Positions 1 through 8,724 of a stretch of DNA of 64,000 bases are shown one piece after another. The translations under genes were made by a program, and so were the position numbers. Location: the NCBI RefSeq assembly GCF_021390395.1, contig NZ_JAJUWT010000010.1, forward strand, positions 186,001 to 250,000, written 5' to 3'. Under the pieces are notes generated by a model that was given only the letters and a program-made list of their open reading frames with translations, was not told where the DNA came from and made no database searches. Source of the DNA: Saccharothrix sp. S26. GTDB taxonomy: Bacteria; Actinomycetota; Actinomycetes; Mycobacteriales; Pseudonocardiaceae. How positions within the stretch are numbered: the first letter of the stretch is position 1; every line of letters starts with the position of its first letter.

Positions 1-1062
1 GACCAACGCGCCCAGCACCCACACCGGCGTGGCGAACCGAAGCTCGCCCATCCAGTCCGGGGCCAGCACCGCGTACCCCAGCAACGCCAACCCCAGCGGC
101 GCGAGCAGCGCGACCAGCACCGACCCCAGCCGCGAACCCCGCGCCAGCACCAGCCCCACGCACAGCGCCACCACCAGCACGGCCAACGCGCCCGCGTACT
201 GCACCACCTCGCCGACCCGGGTGAACTGCGCGAGGGTGGGCGGGTCCTGGCTCTTCGCCACCGCGGGCAGCGCCAACCACCGGCCGAACTCCACCCGCCG
301 CCACGCCACGTACGCGCCGAACGGCACCAGGAACACCGCCGTGGACAACGCCACCGACCGCACCGCCGCCGCCAACCCCACCCGCCGCACCGCCGTCAGC
401 ACCAGCAGCGGGTACGCGCCCGCGTAGACCAGCCCGTCCGGCCGGGTCAACGCCGCCACCGCGACCAGGAGCCCGACCGCGACCGCGACCCGCCCGGACA
501 GCAGCCGGTCGTCCAGCACCGCCACGGACAGCACCACCGCAAGCCAGCACGTCACCAGCGCGTACAGCGGGTTCTCCAACCCGGAGAACACCCAGATCAC
601 GAACGACGGGATCGCCGCCAGCACCGCGCCGAACGCCACCGTCACCAGCCCCGGCCGGCGGAACACCCGGCGCGCGACCGCGTGGCACGCCAGCAGCACG
701 CCCGCGCAGCACAGCACCGCCAGCGCCTTGGGGAACAGCACGTAGTCCGGCACGCCGAACACCGCACCCCGGTCGAACAGCCCCACCAACCGGCCCAGGG
801 CCAGCAACGCCAACCACGCGGGGTTCGAGTACGCCTCGGTCGGCTCCGCGCCCGGCTGGAGCACCGGACCCAGGCCGTCGGTGATCGTGCGCGCGTAGGC
901 GAACGTGATCGCGGCGTCGTCCACCAGCCAGTTGCCGTACAGCGCGCCGTGCGCGGCGATCAGCGCCGTGCCGCCCGCCACCGGCCACCACCACCGCACG
1001 CGCCGCGGACGCGAGGGCGCGGCGTCCGCGGCGTGCCGCTCGGGCGCGGTCGTCGCGGTCAC
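1..1062 (-). CDS. GT-C type membrane glycosyltransferase, partial (C-terminus beyond window)
   Basis: The reading frame is open from a GTG at 1062 to the left edge, giving 354 visible residues. It is very hydrophobic, with many predicted membrane helices. Near residues 47-56 it has the motif VDDAAITFAY, followed by EAYSNP near 76-81, the acidic first-loop pattern of GT-C transferases that use polyprenyl-phosphate sugars (AftB-like, DUF2029-like). The GTG overlaps the dprE2 stop as GTGA, so the genes are translationally coupled. Behind dprE1-dprE2, which make decaprenyl-phosphoryl-arabinose, a role as arabinosyltransferase is a reasonable inference, but the donor and acceptor are not shown by the sequence. 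In M. tuberculosis the gene in this position is aftA; the motif here looks more like AftB. Confidence 0.8.
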   Translation of the reverse strand, partial: MTATTAPERHAADAAPSRPRRVRWWWPVAGGTALIAAHGALYGNWLVDDAAITFAYARTITDGLGPVLQPGAEPTEAYSNPAWLALLALGRLVGLFDRGAVFGVPDYVLFPKALAVLCCAGVLLACHAVARRVFRRPGLVTVAFGAVLAAIPSFVIWVFSGLENPLYALVTCWLAVVLSVAVLDDRLLSGRVAVAVGLLVAVAALTRPDGLVYAGAYPLLVLTAVRRVGLAAAVRSVALSTAVFLVPFGAYVAWRRVEFGRWLALPAVAKSQDPPTLAQFTRVGEVVQYAGALAVLVVALCVGLVLARGSRLGSVLVALLAPLGLALLGYAVLAPDWMGELRFATPVWVLGALV

Positions 1063-1814
1063 GCCGGCAACCGCCGGAACACCGCGCGGGGCAGGTGCCG
1101 CAGCACCGACATCACCGCGCGCAGCGGCGCGGGGGCCCACACCAGCTCCCGCCGGTCGCGCGCCGCCCTCACCACCACCTCGGCCACCTGGTCGGCGGTG
1201 CTCGACAACGGCGTCGGCGGCAGCCCGTCGGTCATCCGGGTGCGCACGAAACCGGGCCGCACCACCGTGACGGTGACGCCGTGCGGGCGCAGCGCCTCGC
1301 CCAGCCCCTGGTAGAAGGCGTCCATCCCGGCCTTGGTCGACCCGTAGACGAAGTTCGACCGCCGCACCCGCTCGCCCGCCACCGACGACAGCGCCACGAT
1401 CACGCCGTGCCCCTGCTTGCGCATCCGCTCGGCGAGCCCGACGCCGACCGACACCGCGCCGGTGTAGTTGACCCCGGCCAGCTCCAGCGCCGCCTCGTGG
1501 TCCTGCCAGGCCCGCTCGGCGTCGCCCAGCACCCCGAACGCCACCAGCGCCACGTCGATCCCGCCGTCGGCGAAGACCTTGTCCAGCACCGCGGGGTGGC
1601 CGTCGACGTCACGCGCGTCGAAGTCCACCGCCGTCACCGGCACGCCCGCCGCGGTCAGCTCCACCACCGCCGCGTCACGGCGGTACGAGGGCCGGGCGGC
1701 GAGCACCACCCGCGGCTTGCGCACCGCGGTGTAGCGCCGGACCACCGCCAGTGCGATTTCGGACGTGCCGCCCAGCACGAGCACGCTCTGCGGATTGCCC
1801 ACCGCGTCGATCAC
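1059..1814 (-). CDS. dprE2: Decaprenylphosphoryl-2-keto-ribose reductase DprE2
   Basis: 251-residue short-chain dehydrogenase. It reduces the keto intermediate made by DprE1, giving decaprenyl-phosphoryl-arabinose, the donor for cell-wall arabinan. Visible motifs are the nucleotide-binding VLGGTSEI (residues 13-20), the serine pair ALSS (141-144) and the catalytic Y157-G-S-T-K161. The start is taken as the GTG at 1814 because it overlaps the dprE1 stop as GTGA; longer upstream extensions run inside dprE1 in another frame. The stop overlaps the following membrane glycosyltransferase gene in the same way, so the three genes form one coupled unit. Confidence 0.93.
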   Translation of the reverse strand: MIDAVGNPQSVLVLGGTSEIALAVVRRYTAVRKPRVVLAARPSYRRDAAVVELTAAGVPVTAVDFDARDVDGHPAVLDKVFADGGIDVALVAFGVLGDAERAWQDHEAALELAGVNYTGAVSVGVGLAERMRKQGHGVIVALSSVAGERVRRSNFVYGSTKAGMDAFYQGLGEALRPHGVTVTVVRPGFVRTRMTDGLPPTPLSSTADQVAEVVVRAARDRRELVWAPAPLRAVMSVLRHLPRAVFRRLPA

Positions 1815-3154
1815 AGCTCCAACCTCCTGGACATGTCGGATGCGAAAACGCCGTCCGGGTCGACCGAGGCGCGCACCGCGCGCCACTGCGCGAATCGGGG
1901 GTAGCCGCGGCGGACGGCCTCGGCCGTGGTCCGCGACTCCTTGGCCAGGTAGTGCCGCCCGCCCGCGCCGAGCACCAGCTCGTCCAGCTCGTCGCACAAC
2001 CGCCCGAGACCCGGCCGCACCGGCAGGTCGACGCACAACGTCCAGCCGGGCATCGGGAACGACAGCGGCGCGCGGTTGCCCGGCCCGAACCGCTTGAGCA
2101 CGTTCAACGCCGACACGTGACCGGAGGCGGCGATCCGCTCGACCACCTGCCGGACCACGTCGACCGCGGCGAACGGCACCGCGAACTGGTACTGGAGGAA
2201 CCCCCGCGGGCCGTAGCCCCGGTTCCACTCGCCGATCACGTCGAGCGGGTGCAGGAACCGGGTGATGTTCTGCACCTGCCCGGACCGCGTGGGCGACTTG
2301 CGGTACCACAGCTCGCTGAACGCGCGGCCGGTCACGCGGTTGAGCAGCCCGGACGGCAGCCGGTCCGGCACGGTGAACAGCCGGGGCGCGTCGAAGGCCA
2401 GCGGGTCGCGCCGCAGCTTCGCGGGCAGCTCGTCCAGGCGGGCGTGGTTGGCCCTGGTGAGCACGCCGCGGCCCAGGCGCGGCCCGGTGGCCGTGACGTC
2501 GAACCACGACACCGACTCGGCGTAGCGGTCGTCGTCGGCGGACTGCCGGGCCAGCAGGTCGTCCAGGTTGTCCACCTGCTCGGTGTCCACCACGAAGTAC
2601 GAGGTCTCCACCGGGACGACGTGCAGCGTCGCGCGCAGCACCACGCCGGTCAGCCCCATGCCGCCGACCGTCGCCCAGAACAGCGCCGAGCCCTCGCCGT
2701 CGGGGGTGAGGGTGCGGACCGAGCCGTCCGCGGTGAGCAGGTCGAGCGACCGCACGTGGTCGCCGAAGCTGCCCACCACGTGGTGGCCCTTGCCGTGCAC
2801 GTCGGCGGCGATCGCGCCGCCCACGGTGACCTGGCGCGTGCCCGGCAGCACCGGCGGCCACAGCCCGAACGGCAGCAGCGCGCGCATCAGGGCGTCCAGC
2901 GAGACGCCCGCCTCGACGTCGACCAGGCCCGCGTCCACGTCGACCCGGCGGATGCGGTCGAACCGGGTCATGTCGAGCACGACGCCGCCCGCGTTCTGCG
3001 CCGGATCGCCGTAGCTGCGACCGAGGCCCCGGGCTATCACACCCCGTTCGCGGGACTTCTTCACGATATTCGCGACGGCCTCGAAATCGCGGGGCGAAAC
3101 GAGCCGTGCGACCGTCGGCGCGGTGCGCCCCCAACCGGACAGCCGGACTAGCAT
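1811..3154 (-). CDS. dprE1: Decaprenylphosphoryl-beta-D-ribose oxidase DprE1
   Basis: 447-residue FAD-dependent oxidase of the VAO family. It oxidises decaprenyl-phosphoryl-ribose at C2, the first half of the epimerisation to arabinose. The N-terminal FAD domain shows GLGRSYGD (residues 43-50) and PGTRQVTVGGAIAADVHGKG (104-123). In the substrate domain, Cys374 lies in PGWTLCVD and Lys405 in YLAKES. Their spacing of 31 equals that of Cys387 and Lys418 in M. tuberculosis DprE1, the residue bound by benzothiazinones and a catalytic lysine. First gene of the dprE1-dprE2-glycosyltransferase unit, divergent from a GtrA gene. Confidence 0.95.
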   Translation of the reverse strand: MLVRLSGWGRTAPTVARLVSPRDFEAVANIVKKSRERGVIARGLGRSYGDPAQNAGGVVLDMTRFDRIRRVDVDAGLVDVEAGVSLDALMRALLPFGLWPPVLPGTRQVTVGGAIAADVHGKGHHVVGSFGDHVRSLDLLTADGSVRTLTPDGEGSALFWATVGGMGLTGVVLRATLHVVPVETSYFVVDTEQVDNLDDLLARQSADDDRYAESVSWFDVTATGPRLGRGVLTRANHARLDELPAKLRRDPLAFDAPRLFTVPDRLPSGLLNRVTGRAFSELWYRKSPTRSGQVQNITRFLHPLDVIGEWNRGYGPRGFLQYQFAVPFAAVDVVRQVVERIAASGHVSALNVLKRFGPGNRAPLSFPMPGWTLCVDLPVRPGLGRLCDELDELVLGAGGRHYLAKESRTTAEAVRRGYPRFAQWRAVRASVDPDGVFASDMSRRLEL

Positions 3155-3204
3155 CGGCGCAGACTAACGGACACGGTTATTCCATCCGAGAGGTGTCGAA
3201 AACA

Positions 3205-3636
3205 GTGGTGCGAAACGGTGGCGCGACCCGTCAGGTGCTGACGTTCGCGCTGGTGGGAGCGCTCTGCGCGCTGCTGGACTACGGGTCCTACCGCGCCCTG
3301 CTCGCATTCGGTGTGTGGGTGCACGCGGCCAAGTCGGCCAGTTTCGCACTCGGCACGACGGCGGCGTTCTTCCTCAATCGACGGTTCACGTTCGGGGTCT
3401 CCGCTGGGGGTGTGCGACAGGTCGCGGGGTTCGCCTCGCTGTACCTCAGCACATTCATCGTCAACGTATTGGTCAACGCGCTCGCATTGCACCTGTTGCC
3501 ACCCTTTCGGGTGGAATACGCGGTGGCGTGGCTGGTGGCCCAGGGCGTCGCGACGGCGGTGAACTTCGCCGGCCTGCGCCTCGTGGTGTTCCGCGTCGGC
3601 AAACCTGGTGGCGTCGGGCACCGGGTCGTTGGCTAG
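3205..3636 (+). CDS. GtrA-family small membrane protein
   Basis: About 143 residues with four hydrophobic segments and the GtrA signature FFLNRRFTF after the second helix, plus a C-terminal [16 protein letters not shown] stretch (here [12 protein letters not shown]). GtrA proteins are thought to help move polyprenyl-phosphate sugars across the membrane. Rv3789 of M. tuberculosis, of the same family, also sits next to dprE1, which supports a role in the arabinan pathway. Here the gene is divergent from dprE1. Start choice is uncertain: GTG codons occur at 3193, 3205 and 3208, and the GAGAGG at 3188-3193 fits 3205 or 3208 better than 3193. Confidence 0.8.
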   Translation: MVRNGGATRQVLTFALVGALCALLDYGSYRALLAFGVWVHAAKSASFALGTTAAFFLNRRFTFGVSAGGVRQVAGFASLYLSTFIVNVLVNALALHLLPPFRVEYAVAWLVAQGVATAVNFAGLRLVVFRVGKPGGVGHRVVG

Positions 3637-3655
3637 CCTTGACGACCAGTCGTCA
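3634..3655 (+). promoter_or_regulatory. Possible aspS promoter -10 and leader palindrome
   Basis: TAGCCT at 3634-3639 fits an actinobacterial TANNNT -10. It is followed at 3640-3655 by a perfect two-sided palindrome, TGACGAC-CA-GTCGTCA, in what would be the 5' leader of aspS. No clear -35 is seen. The palindrome could be an operator or an RNA hairpin; nothing else in the sequence decides between them. Confidence 0.35.
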
Positions 3656-3704
3656 GTTGGGCCGACCCCCAAAGCAGCAACCACCGAGGAGAGCAGTTCC
3701 CGTG

Positions 3705-5486
3705 ATGCGCACGCACGAGGCCGGGAAGCTCCGCGCCGAGCACGCCGGGCAGTCCGTCACCCTGACCGGGTGGGTGGCCCGCAGGCGCGATCACGGCGGC
3801 GTGATCTTCATCGACTTCCGGGACGCCTCCGGCGTGGCGCAGGTCGTCTTCCGCGAGGGTGAGATGGCCGAGCGCGCGCACAAGCTGCGCTCCGAGTACG
3901 TGGTCAAGGTCGTCGGCGACGTGACCCGCCGCCCCGAGGGCAGCGAGAACCCGGACCTGCCCACCGGCGAGATCGAGGTCTACGCCAGCGAGCTCGAGGT
4001 GCTCAACGAGGCCGCGCCGCTGCCGTTCCAGCTCGACGAGCACCTGGAGGTCGGCGAGGAGGCCCGCCTGCGGCACCGCTACCTCGACCTGCGCCGCAGC
4101 GGCCCGGCCAAGGCCATGCGGCTGCGCAGCGAGGCCAACCGGATCGCCCGCGAGGTGCTGCACGCCGAGGACTTCGTGGAGGTCGAGACCCCCACGCTGA
4201 CCCGCTCCACCCCCGAGGGCGCGCGCGACTTCCTGGTGCCCGCCCGCCTGCGCCCCGGCTCCTGGTACGCGCTGCCCCAGTCGCCGCAGCTGTTCAAGCA
4301 GCTGCTGATGGTCGGCGGCCTGGAGCGGTACTACCAGATCGCCCGCTGCTACCGCGACGAGGACTTCCGCGCCGACCGGCAGCCGGAGTTCACCCAGCTC
4401 GACATCGAGATGAGCTTCGTCGAGCAGGACGACGTGATCGGGCTCGGCGAGAAGATCATCTCGGCGTTGTGGAAGGAGCTGGCCGACCACGAGATCGCCC
4501 GGCCGTTCCGCCGCATCTCCTACGCCGAGGCGATGGCCAAGTACGGCACGGACAAGCCGGACCTGCGCTTCGACCTCGAGCTGACCGAGCTGACCGAGTA
4601 CTTCAAGGACACCCCGTTCCGGGTGTTCCAGGCGCCGTACGTGGGCGCGGTCGTCATGCCCGGCGGCGCGTCGCAGCCCCGCCGCACGCTGGACGCGTGG
4701 CAGGAGTGGGCCAAGCAGCGCGGCGCCAAGGGCCTCGCCTACGTGCTGGTCCAGGAGGACGGCACGCTCGGCGGCCCGGTCGCCAAGAACTTGTCCGACG
4801 CCGAGCGCGACGGGCTGGCCAAGGCCGTGGGCGCGAACCCCGGCGACTGCGTCTTCTTCGGCGCGGGCGACCCCGACGGCGCGCGCGCCCTGCTCGGCGC
4901 GGCCCGCGTGGAGATCGCGCACCGGGTCGGGCTGATCGACCCCAACGCCTGGTCGTTCGTGTGGGTCGTCGACTTCCCGATGTTCGAGGCGGTCGACAAG
5001 ATCGGCGACGACGTCGCGGTCGGCAGCGGCAAGTGGACCGCGCTGCACCACGCGTTCACCTCGCCGACGCCGGAGTGGATCGACCGGTTCGAGGAAGACC
5101 CCGGCAACGCGCTGGCCTACGCCTACGACATCGTCTGCAACGGCAACGAGATCGGCGGCGGGTCGATCCGTATCCACCGCGCCGACGTGCAGCAGCGGGC
5201 GTTCCAGGTCATGGGCATCACGCCCGAGGAGGCGCAGGAGAAGTTCGGCTTCCTGCTCGACGCCTTCTCCTACGGCGCGCCGCCGCACGGCGGCATCGCG
5301 TTCGGCTGGGACCGCATCGCCATGCTGCTCGGCGGGTACGACTCGATCCGCGAGGTCATCGCGTTCCCGAAGAGCGGCGGCGGCTACGACCCGCTGACCG
5401 CCGCGCCCGCGCCGATCACCGCGCAGCAGCGCAAGGAGGCGGGCGTGGACTTCAAGCCCGCTCCGGCGGGGAAGCCCGCCCAGTAG
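3705..5486 (+). CDS. aspS: Aspartyl-tRNA synthetase
   Basis: 593-residue class IIb synthetase. It charges tRNA-Asp with aspartate in the cytoplasm and, in actinobacteria lacking AsnRS, often tRNA-Asn as well. The order is an N-terminal OB-fold anticodon domain ([20 protein letters not shown]), class II motif 2 with [18 protein letters not shown] near residue 215, the bacterial GAD insertion, and motif 3 [10 protein letters not shown] near the end. Length is normal for the bacterial type. ATG 3705 has an in-frame GTG directly before it at 3702; the purine-rich GAGGAGAG at 3685-3692 serves either. It is followed after 19 nt by a DUF389 gene on the same strand. Confidence 0.96.
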   Translation: MRTHEAGKLRAEHAGQSVTLTGWVARRRDHGGVIFIDFRDASGVAQVVFREGEMAERAHKLRSEYVVKVVGDVTRRPEGSENPDLPTGEIEVYASELEVLNEAAPLPFQLDEHLEVGEEARLRHRYLDLRRSGPAKAMRLRSEANRIAREVLHAEDFVEVETPTLTRSTPEGARDFLVPARLRPGSWYALPQSPQLFKQLLMVGGLERYYQIARCYRDEDFRADRQPEFTQLDIEMSFVEQDDVIGLGEKIISALWKELADHEIARPFRRISYAEAMAKYGTDKPDLRFDLELTELTEYFKDTPFRVFQAPYVGAVVMPGGASQPRRTLDAWQEWAKQRGAKGLAYVLVQEDGTLGGPVAKNLSDAERDGLAKAVGANPGDCVFFGAGDPDGARALLGAARVEIAHRVGLIDPNAWSFVWVVDFPMFEAVDKIGDDVAVGSGKWTALHHAFTSPTPEWIDRFEEDPGNALAYAYDIVCNGNEIGGGSIRIHRADVQQRAFQVMGITPEEAQEKFGFLLDAFSYGAPPHGGIAFGWDRIAMLLGGYDSIREVIAFPKSGGGYDPLTAAPAPITAQQRKEAGVDFKPAPAGKPAQ

Positions 5487-5505
5487 CACCCGGCTGAGCG
5501 ACCCC

Positions 5506-6447
5506 GTGCTGCACCTGCGCGCGATCTGCCCGGCCGAGCGCACCGAGGCGGTGCTGGTCGCGCTCGCGGAGAACCCCGGCGTCACGCACGTCGTGGTGCT
5601 GCGCGGCGCGGCCGTCGACCCGGTCGGTGACGTGGTGCAGTGCGACGTCGCCCGGGAGGCCACCGACGCGGTGGTGGCCTCCCTGTGCGCGCTCGGCGTG
5701 GACCGGGACGGCGGCGTCACGCTGGAGCAGGTCGACACCGCCCTGTCCGACGCGGCCGACCGAGCCGAGGAGGCCGCGCCGGGTGACGGCGCGGACGCCG
5801 TGGTGTGGGAGGAGCTGCTGTCCCGCACCGGCGAGGAGTCCCGGCTCAACGTCACGTTCCTGTCGTTCCTGGCCATCGCGTGCCTGCTCACGGCGGTCGC
5901 GGTGGTCACGGACTCGCCGGTCACGCTGGTGGGCGCGATGGTCGTCGGCCCGGAGTTCGGGCCGCTGGCCGCGATCGCCGTCGGGCTGGTCCTGCGGCGC
6001 TGGGACCTGGTGCGCCGGGCCGTGCTCGCCCTGGCGGTGGGTTTCCCGATCGCGATGGTGATCACCGCGGTCGGCACGTGGCTCGGGTCGCGCACCGGCC
6101 TGTTCGACCCCGACCTCGCGCTGGCCGGGCACGAGCTGGACTTCGTCTTCGAGGTCGGGCCGTTCTCGTTGATCGTGGCGCTGCTGGCCGGTGCGGCGGG
6201 GATGCTGTCGATGACCTCGGCCAAGTCCGCGGCGCTCGTCGGGGTGTTCATTTCGGTCACCACCGTGCCCGCCGCGGGCTATGCCGCGGTGGCCGCCGTT
6301 CTCGGCCAGTGGGACATATGTCTCCAGTCGATTGCACAGTTGGCGGTGAACCTCGTCGGCGTCGTGATGGCGGCGGCGCTGGTCCTGGCGTTGCGCAACC
6401 GCCGCGGACAGGTCCGCGACCTGGGGCGACCGCTCGGCAGCGGTTGA
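5506..6447 (+). CDS. DUF389 membrane protein
   Basis: 313 residues. The first 110 are a soluble, ferredoxin-like region beginning VLHLRAICPAERTE. The rest holds about six hydrophobic helices, with the DUF389 core TLVGAMVVGPEFGPLAAIAVGL and a second similar half (SAALVGVFISVTTVPAAGYAA). Members of the family are widespread in actinobacteria and their transport function, if any, is not established. The GTG start lies 19 nt after aspS, so co-transcription is likely. No further substrate hint is visible. Confidence 0.85.
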   Translation: MLHLRAICPAERTEAVLVALAENPGVTHVVVLRGAAVDPVGDVVQCDVAREATDAVVASLCALGVDRDGGVTLEQVDTALSDAADRAEEAAPGDGADAVVWEELLSRTGEESRLNVTFLSFLAIACLLTAVAVVTDSPVTLVGAMVVGPEFGPLAAIAVGLVLRRWDLVRRAVLALAVGFPIAMVITAVGTWLGSRTGLFDPDLALAGHELDFVFEVGPFSLIVALLAGAAGMLSMTSAKSAALVGVFISVTTVPAAGYAAVAAVLGQWDICLQSIAQLAVNLVGVVMAAALVLALRNRRGQVRDLGRPLGSG

Positions 6448-6559
6448 CCGCGGCCGGTTTTCCACAAAAGGTGGAGCCGGGCGGTCCGTGAGCACTACCG
6501 TCACGGTGCCCGGACGGGTTCTGTCAGGACGGTCGCCACCGGGAGTAGGGTCGGAGGGG

Positions 6560-7759
6560 ATGAGCGTGGAGATCACCGCCGGCCCGCAGGACATCGACGA
6601 CGCTGCCCCCTCCGAGCTGGACGACGCGGTGGCAGCGGCCGAGTCGGTGTTGAGCGGCAGGTTCGGCGCACCGGTTCGGCTGGCCGACCCCGAGGACCTC
6701 GGGGGTGCGGGCCGGTCCGTGGTCGCGCGCGTCCGGGTGGCCCACACCCCGTTCTCCCTGCCCCGCACGCTCGTGGTCAAGCGCTACCCGTCGCCGGTCG
6801 CCGACCGCGACCCGTTCGCGCACGAGGTGGTGAGCCACAAGCTGCTCACCGCGCTGCCGTCCGAGGAGCGCCTGACGCCGGAGCTGGTCGCGCAGGACAA
6901 CGCCAAGCGGCTCGTCGTGCTGGAAGACCTGGGCAAAGCGCCGCGGCTGGCGGAGAAGCTGCTCGGCTCGGACGCGCGGGCCGCCGAGCGCGGGCTGCTG
7001 TCGTGGGCGCACGCGATGGGTCGGCTGCACGCGACGACCGCCGGGCGTGACGCGGACTTCGACGCGTTGATGCGCCGCCAGGGCTCGCAGTGCTGCGCCG
7101 ACCCGATCGCGGTGGACGTGCACGCCGCGTTGGCCGGGCTGCCGGAGCTGCTGCTCCACGTGCTGGAGGTCGACACGCCCGACTCCGTGCGCGCGTTCGC
7201 CGAGCAGGCCGTGCGCGGGTTCGCCACGTCCCGCCGGCGTGCGTTCAGCCCGTCCACGTCGTGCCCGGACAACCACCTGGTGACCAGCCGGGGCGTGCGG
7301 TTCCTCGACTTCGAGGGCGGGTGCGTGCGCGACATCGTGTTCGACGCGGCGTGCCTGCGGGTGCCGTTCCCGTCCTGCTGGTGCGCCTACGGGCTGCCCG
7401 CCGGCATGTCGGAGGCGATGGTGGCGGCGTGGCGGGCCGAGGTGTCCTCGGTGTGGCCGGACCTGGACGACGACGCGGTGTTCCTGCCCCGGTTGCTGGA
7501 AGCCCAGCTGTTGTGGGTGTGGCTGGGCACCTGGCGCGGCCTGCCGGGCCTGGACTCGGCCCTGCCCTCCGGCCACCGACCGCTGGACTCGCCGCCCCGG
7601 GTGGTCGTCCTGACCGCCCGGTGGGTGCGCCTGCGCTCCGACGCCCTGGCCGCGGGCGCGAAGCACCTCGCCGCCCACGCCGACGAGGTGATCGCCGCGC
7701 TGGTGGCCCGCTACGGCAAACGTGCCGCCGAACTGCCGCTGTACCCGGCGTTCCGGTAG
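6560..7759 (+). CDS. Aminoglycoside phosphotransferase-fold protein lacking the catalytic Asp
   Basis: 399 residues with a kinase-like fold of the APH/choline-kinase group: Lys74 in TLVVKRY, a VVLEDLG hinge near 119-125, and a C-terminal FLDFEGG (248-254) that supplies the metal-binding Asp250. The catalytic loop reads SPSTSCPDNHL (230-240). Relatives I recall have SPxDTCPDN, with the Asp acting as the base; here that position is Thr. The downstream PDN is kept. The protein may be a pseudokinase or use another base. ATG 6560 sits only 2 nt after GGAGG; GTG 6566, with better spacing, is an alternative start. Its C-terminal codons are duplicated just downstream. Confidence 0.75.
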   Translation: MSVEITAGPQDIDDAAPSELDDAVAAAESVLSGRFGAPVRLADPEDLGGAGRSVVARVRVAHTPFSLPRTLVVKRYPSPVADRDPFAHEVVSHKLLTALPSEERLTPELVAQDNAKRLVVLEDLGKAPRLAEKLLGSDARAAERGLLSWAHAMGRLHATTAGRDADFDALMRRQGSQCCADPIAVDVHAALAGLPELLLHVLEVDTPDSVRAFAEQAVRGFATSRRRAFSPSTSCPDNHLVTSRGVRFLDFEGGCVRDIVFDAACLRVPFPSCWCAYGLPAGMSEAMVAAWRAEVSSVWPDLDDDAVFLPRLLEAQLLWVWLGTWRGLPGLDSALPSGHRPLDSPPRVVVLTARWVRLRSDALAAGAKHLAAHADEVIAALVARYGKRAAELPLYPAFR

Positions 7760-7833
7760 AGGGCTGGTCCTTCCCGAGGCGGGTGGTGCTCGGCGTTCGG
7801 GGGTCGGAACTGCCGCTGTACCCGGCATTCCGT
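7730..7833 (+). repeat. 27-bp direct repeat of the phosphotransferase 3' end
   Basis: The last codons of the phosphotransferase-like gene (7730-7756, encoding ELPLYPAFR) recur at 7807-7833 with 25 of 27 bases identical, 50 bp further on, in the gap before the SGNH hydrolase gene. The second copy also begins with an ELPLYPAFR reading but has lost the stop. It looks like the trace of a small tandem duplication. Confidence 0.8.
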
Positions 7834-7887
7834 TGGCGTTGGGCTGTTCGTTCTCGGCCCGTCACGTCGCTGCGCGATCGTTCCCCT

Positions 7888-8724
7888 GTGGCCAAGACGG
7901 TGCGCAGCCTGGTGGTCCTGGGTGACTCGACGACGGTGGGCGTGGGCGATCCCGTGCCCGGTGGGTGGCGTGGCGTCGGCCCGCTGCTCGCGGCGGCGTT
8001 GCCGCACGCGCGGTACCTCAACGTCTCGTTCACGGGGGCGCGGGCGGTGTCGGTGCGGTACGAGCAGTTGCCGAAGGCGTTGGCCGCCCGACCGGACGCG
8101 GCCGTGGTGCTGGTCGGCATGAACGACACCTTGCGGTCCGACTTCGACGCGCGGCGGTTGCACGCCGACCTCGACGCGGTCGTGGGCGCGCTGGTGGAGG
8201 CCGGCGCGGCCGTCGTCACGGTGCGGTTCCACGACCACAGCCGGGTGTTCCGGCTGCCGGGCGCGTTGCGGCGGGCGTTGCGGGCGCGGATCGCGGAGCT
8301 GAACGCGGTCATCGACGCGGTCGTGCGGCGGCACGGCGCGCAGTGCGTCGACCTGGACCGGGTGGAAGGCGCGTACGAGCTGCGGACGTGGGCGGTGGAC
8401 CGGTTGCACCCGTCGGAGTCGGGGCACCGGCGGTTGGCGGCGGCGTTCGCGGCGCGGCTGGCGGAGGCGGGCTGCGAGGTGCCCGGCCGGGTGTCGTTGA
8501 CCTGCACGGGCGGGCTGGAGGTGACGCCGCTGCACCACGTGGGGTGGTTGGTGGTGAAGGGCATCCCGTGGCTGTGGCGGCGCGGCCGCGACCTGGTCCC
8601 GTACGCCGCCGCGATCGTGTACCGCTCGTGGGCGGGCCACCCCGAACCCGTCCGGCACGTCGCGGCGGAGGCGGTGGTCGGCCCGACCACCGCCTCCCCG
8701 GTGCTGCGTCAGCCCAGCTTGTAG
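7888..8724 (+). CDS. SGNH/GDSL-type hydrolase
   Basis: 278-residue cytoplasmic-looking esterase/lipase fold protein. Block I is VVLGDSTTVGVGD (Ser nucleophile near residue 12). Block III is VLVGMNDT, and block V is AVDRLHPSESGHRRL, giving the Ser-Asp-His triad. No signal peptide is seen. The substrate cannot be told from sequence. The start GTG GCC AAG at 7888 is the first that leaves a compact N-terminus directly before block I. The 3' end overlaps the convergent glycosyltransferase gene by 16 nt. Confidence 0.88.
   Translation: MAKTVRSLVVLGDSTTVGVGDPVPGGWRGVGPLLAAALPHARYLNVSFTGARAVSVRYEQLPKALAARPDAAVVLVGMNDTLRSDFDARRLHADLDAVVGALVEAGAAVVTVRFHDHSRVFRLPGALRRALRARIAELNAVIDAVVRRHGAQCVDLDRVEGAYELRTWAVDRLHPSESGHRRLAAAFAARLAEAGCEVPGRVSLTCTGGLEVTPLHHVGWLVVKGIPWLWRRGRDLVPYAAAIVYRSWAGHPEPVRHVAAEAVVGPTTASPVLRQPSL

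Noticed and set aside
1059..3134. A 691-residue frame reading through dprE1 and dprE2 on the minus strand.
   Set aside because: Its first two thirds are out of frame with DprE1; only the last 251 residues are real (DprE2).
3163..3190. ACTAAC followed by CGAG after 18 nt before the GtrA gene.
   Set aside because: The -10 is poor and spacing long; kept out of the promoter series.
7090..8724. A 544-residue reading that covers the end of the phosphotransferase and the SGNH hydrolase.
   Set aside because: Its first part is an out-of-frame shadow of the phosphotransferase gene; the SGNH domain starts directly after GTG 7888.
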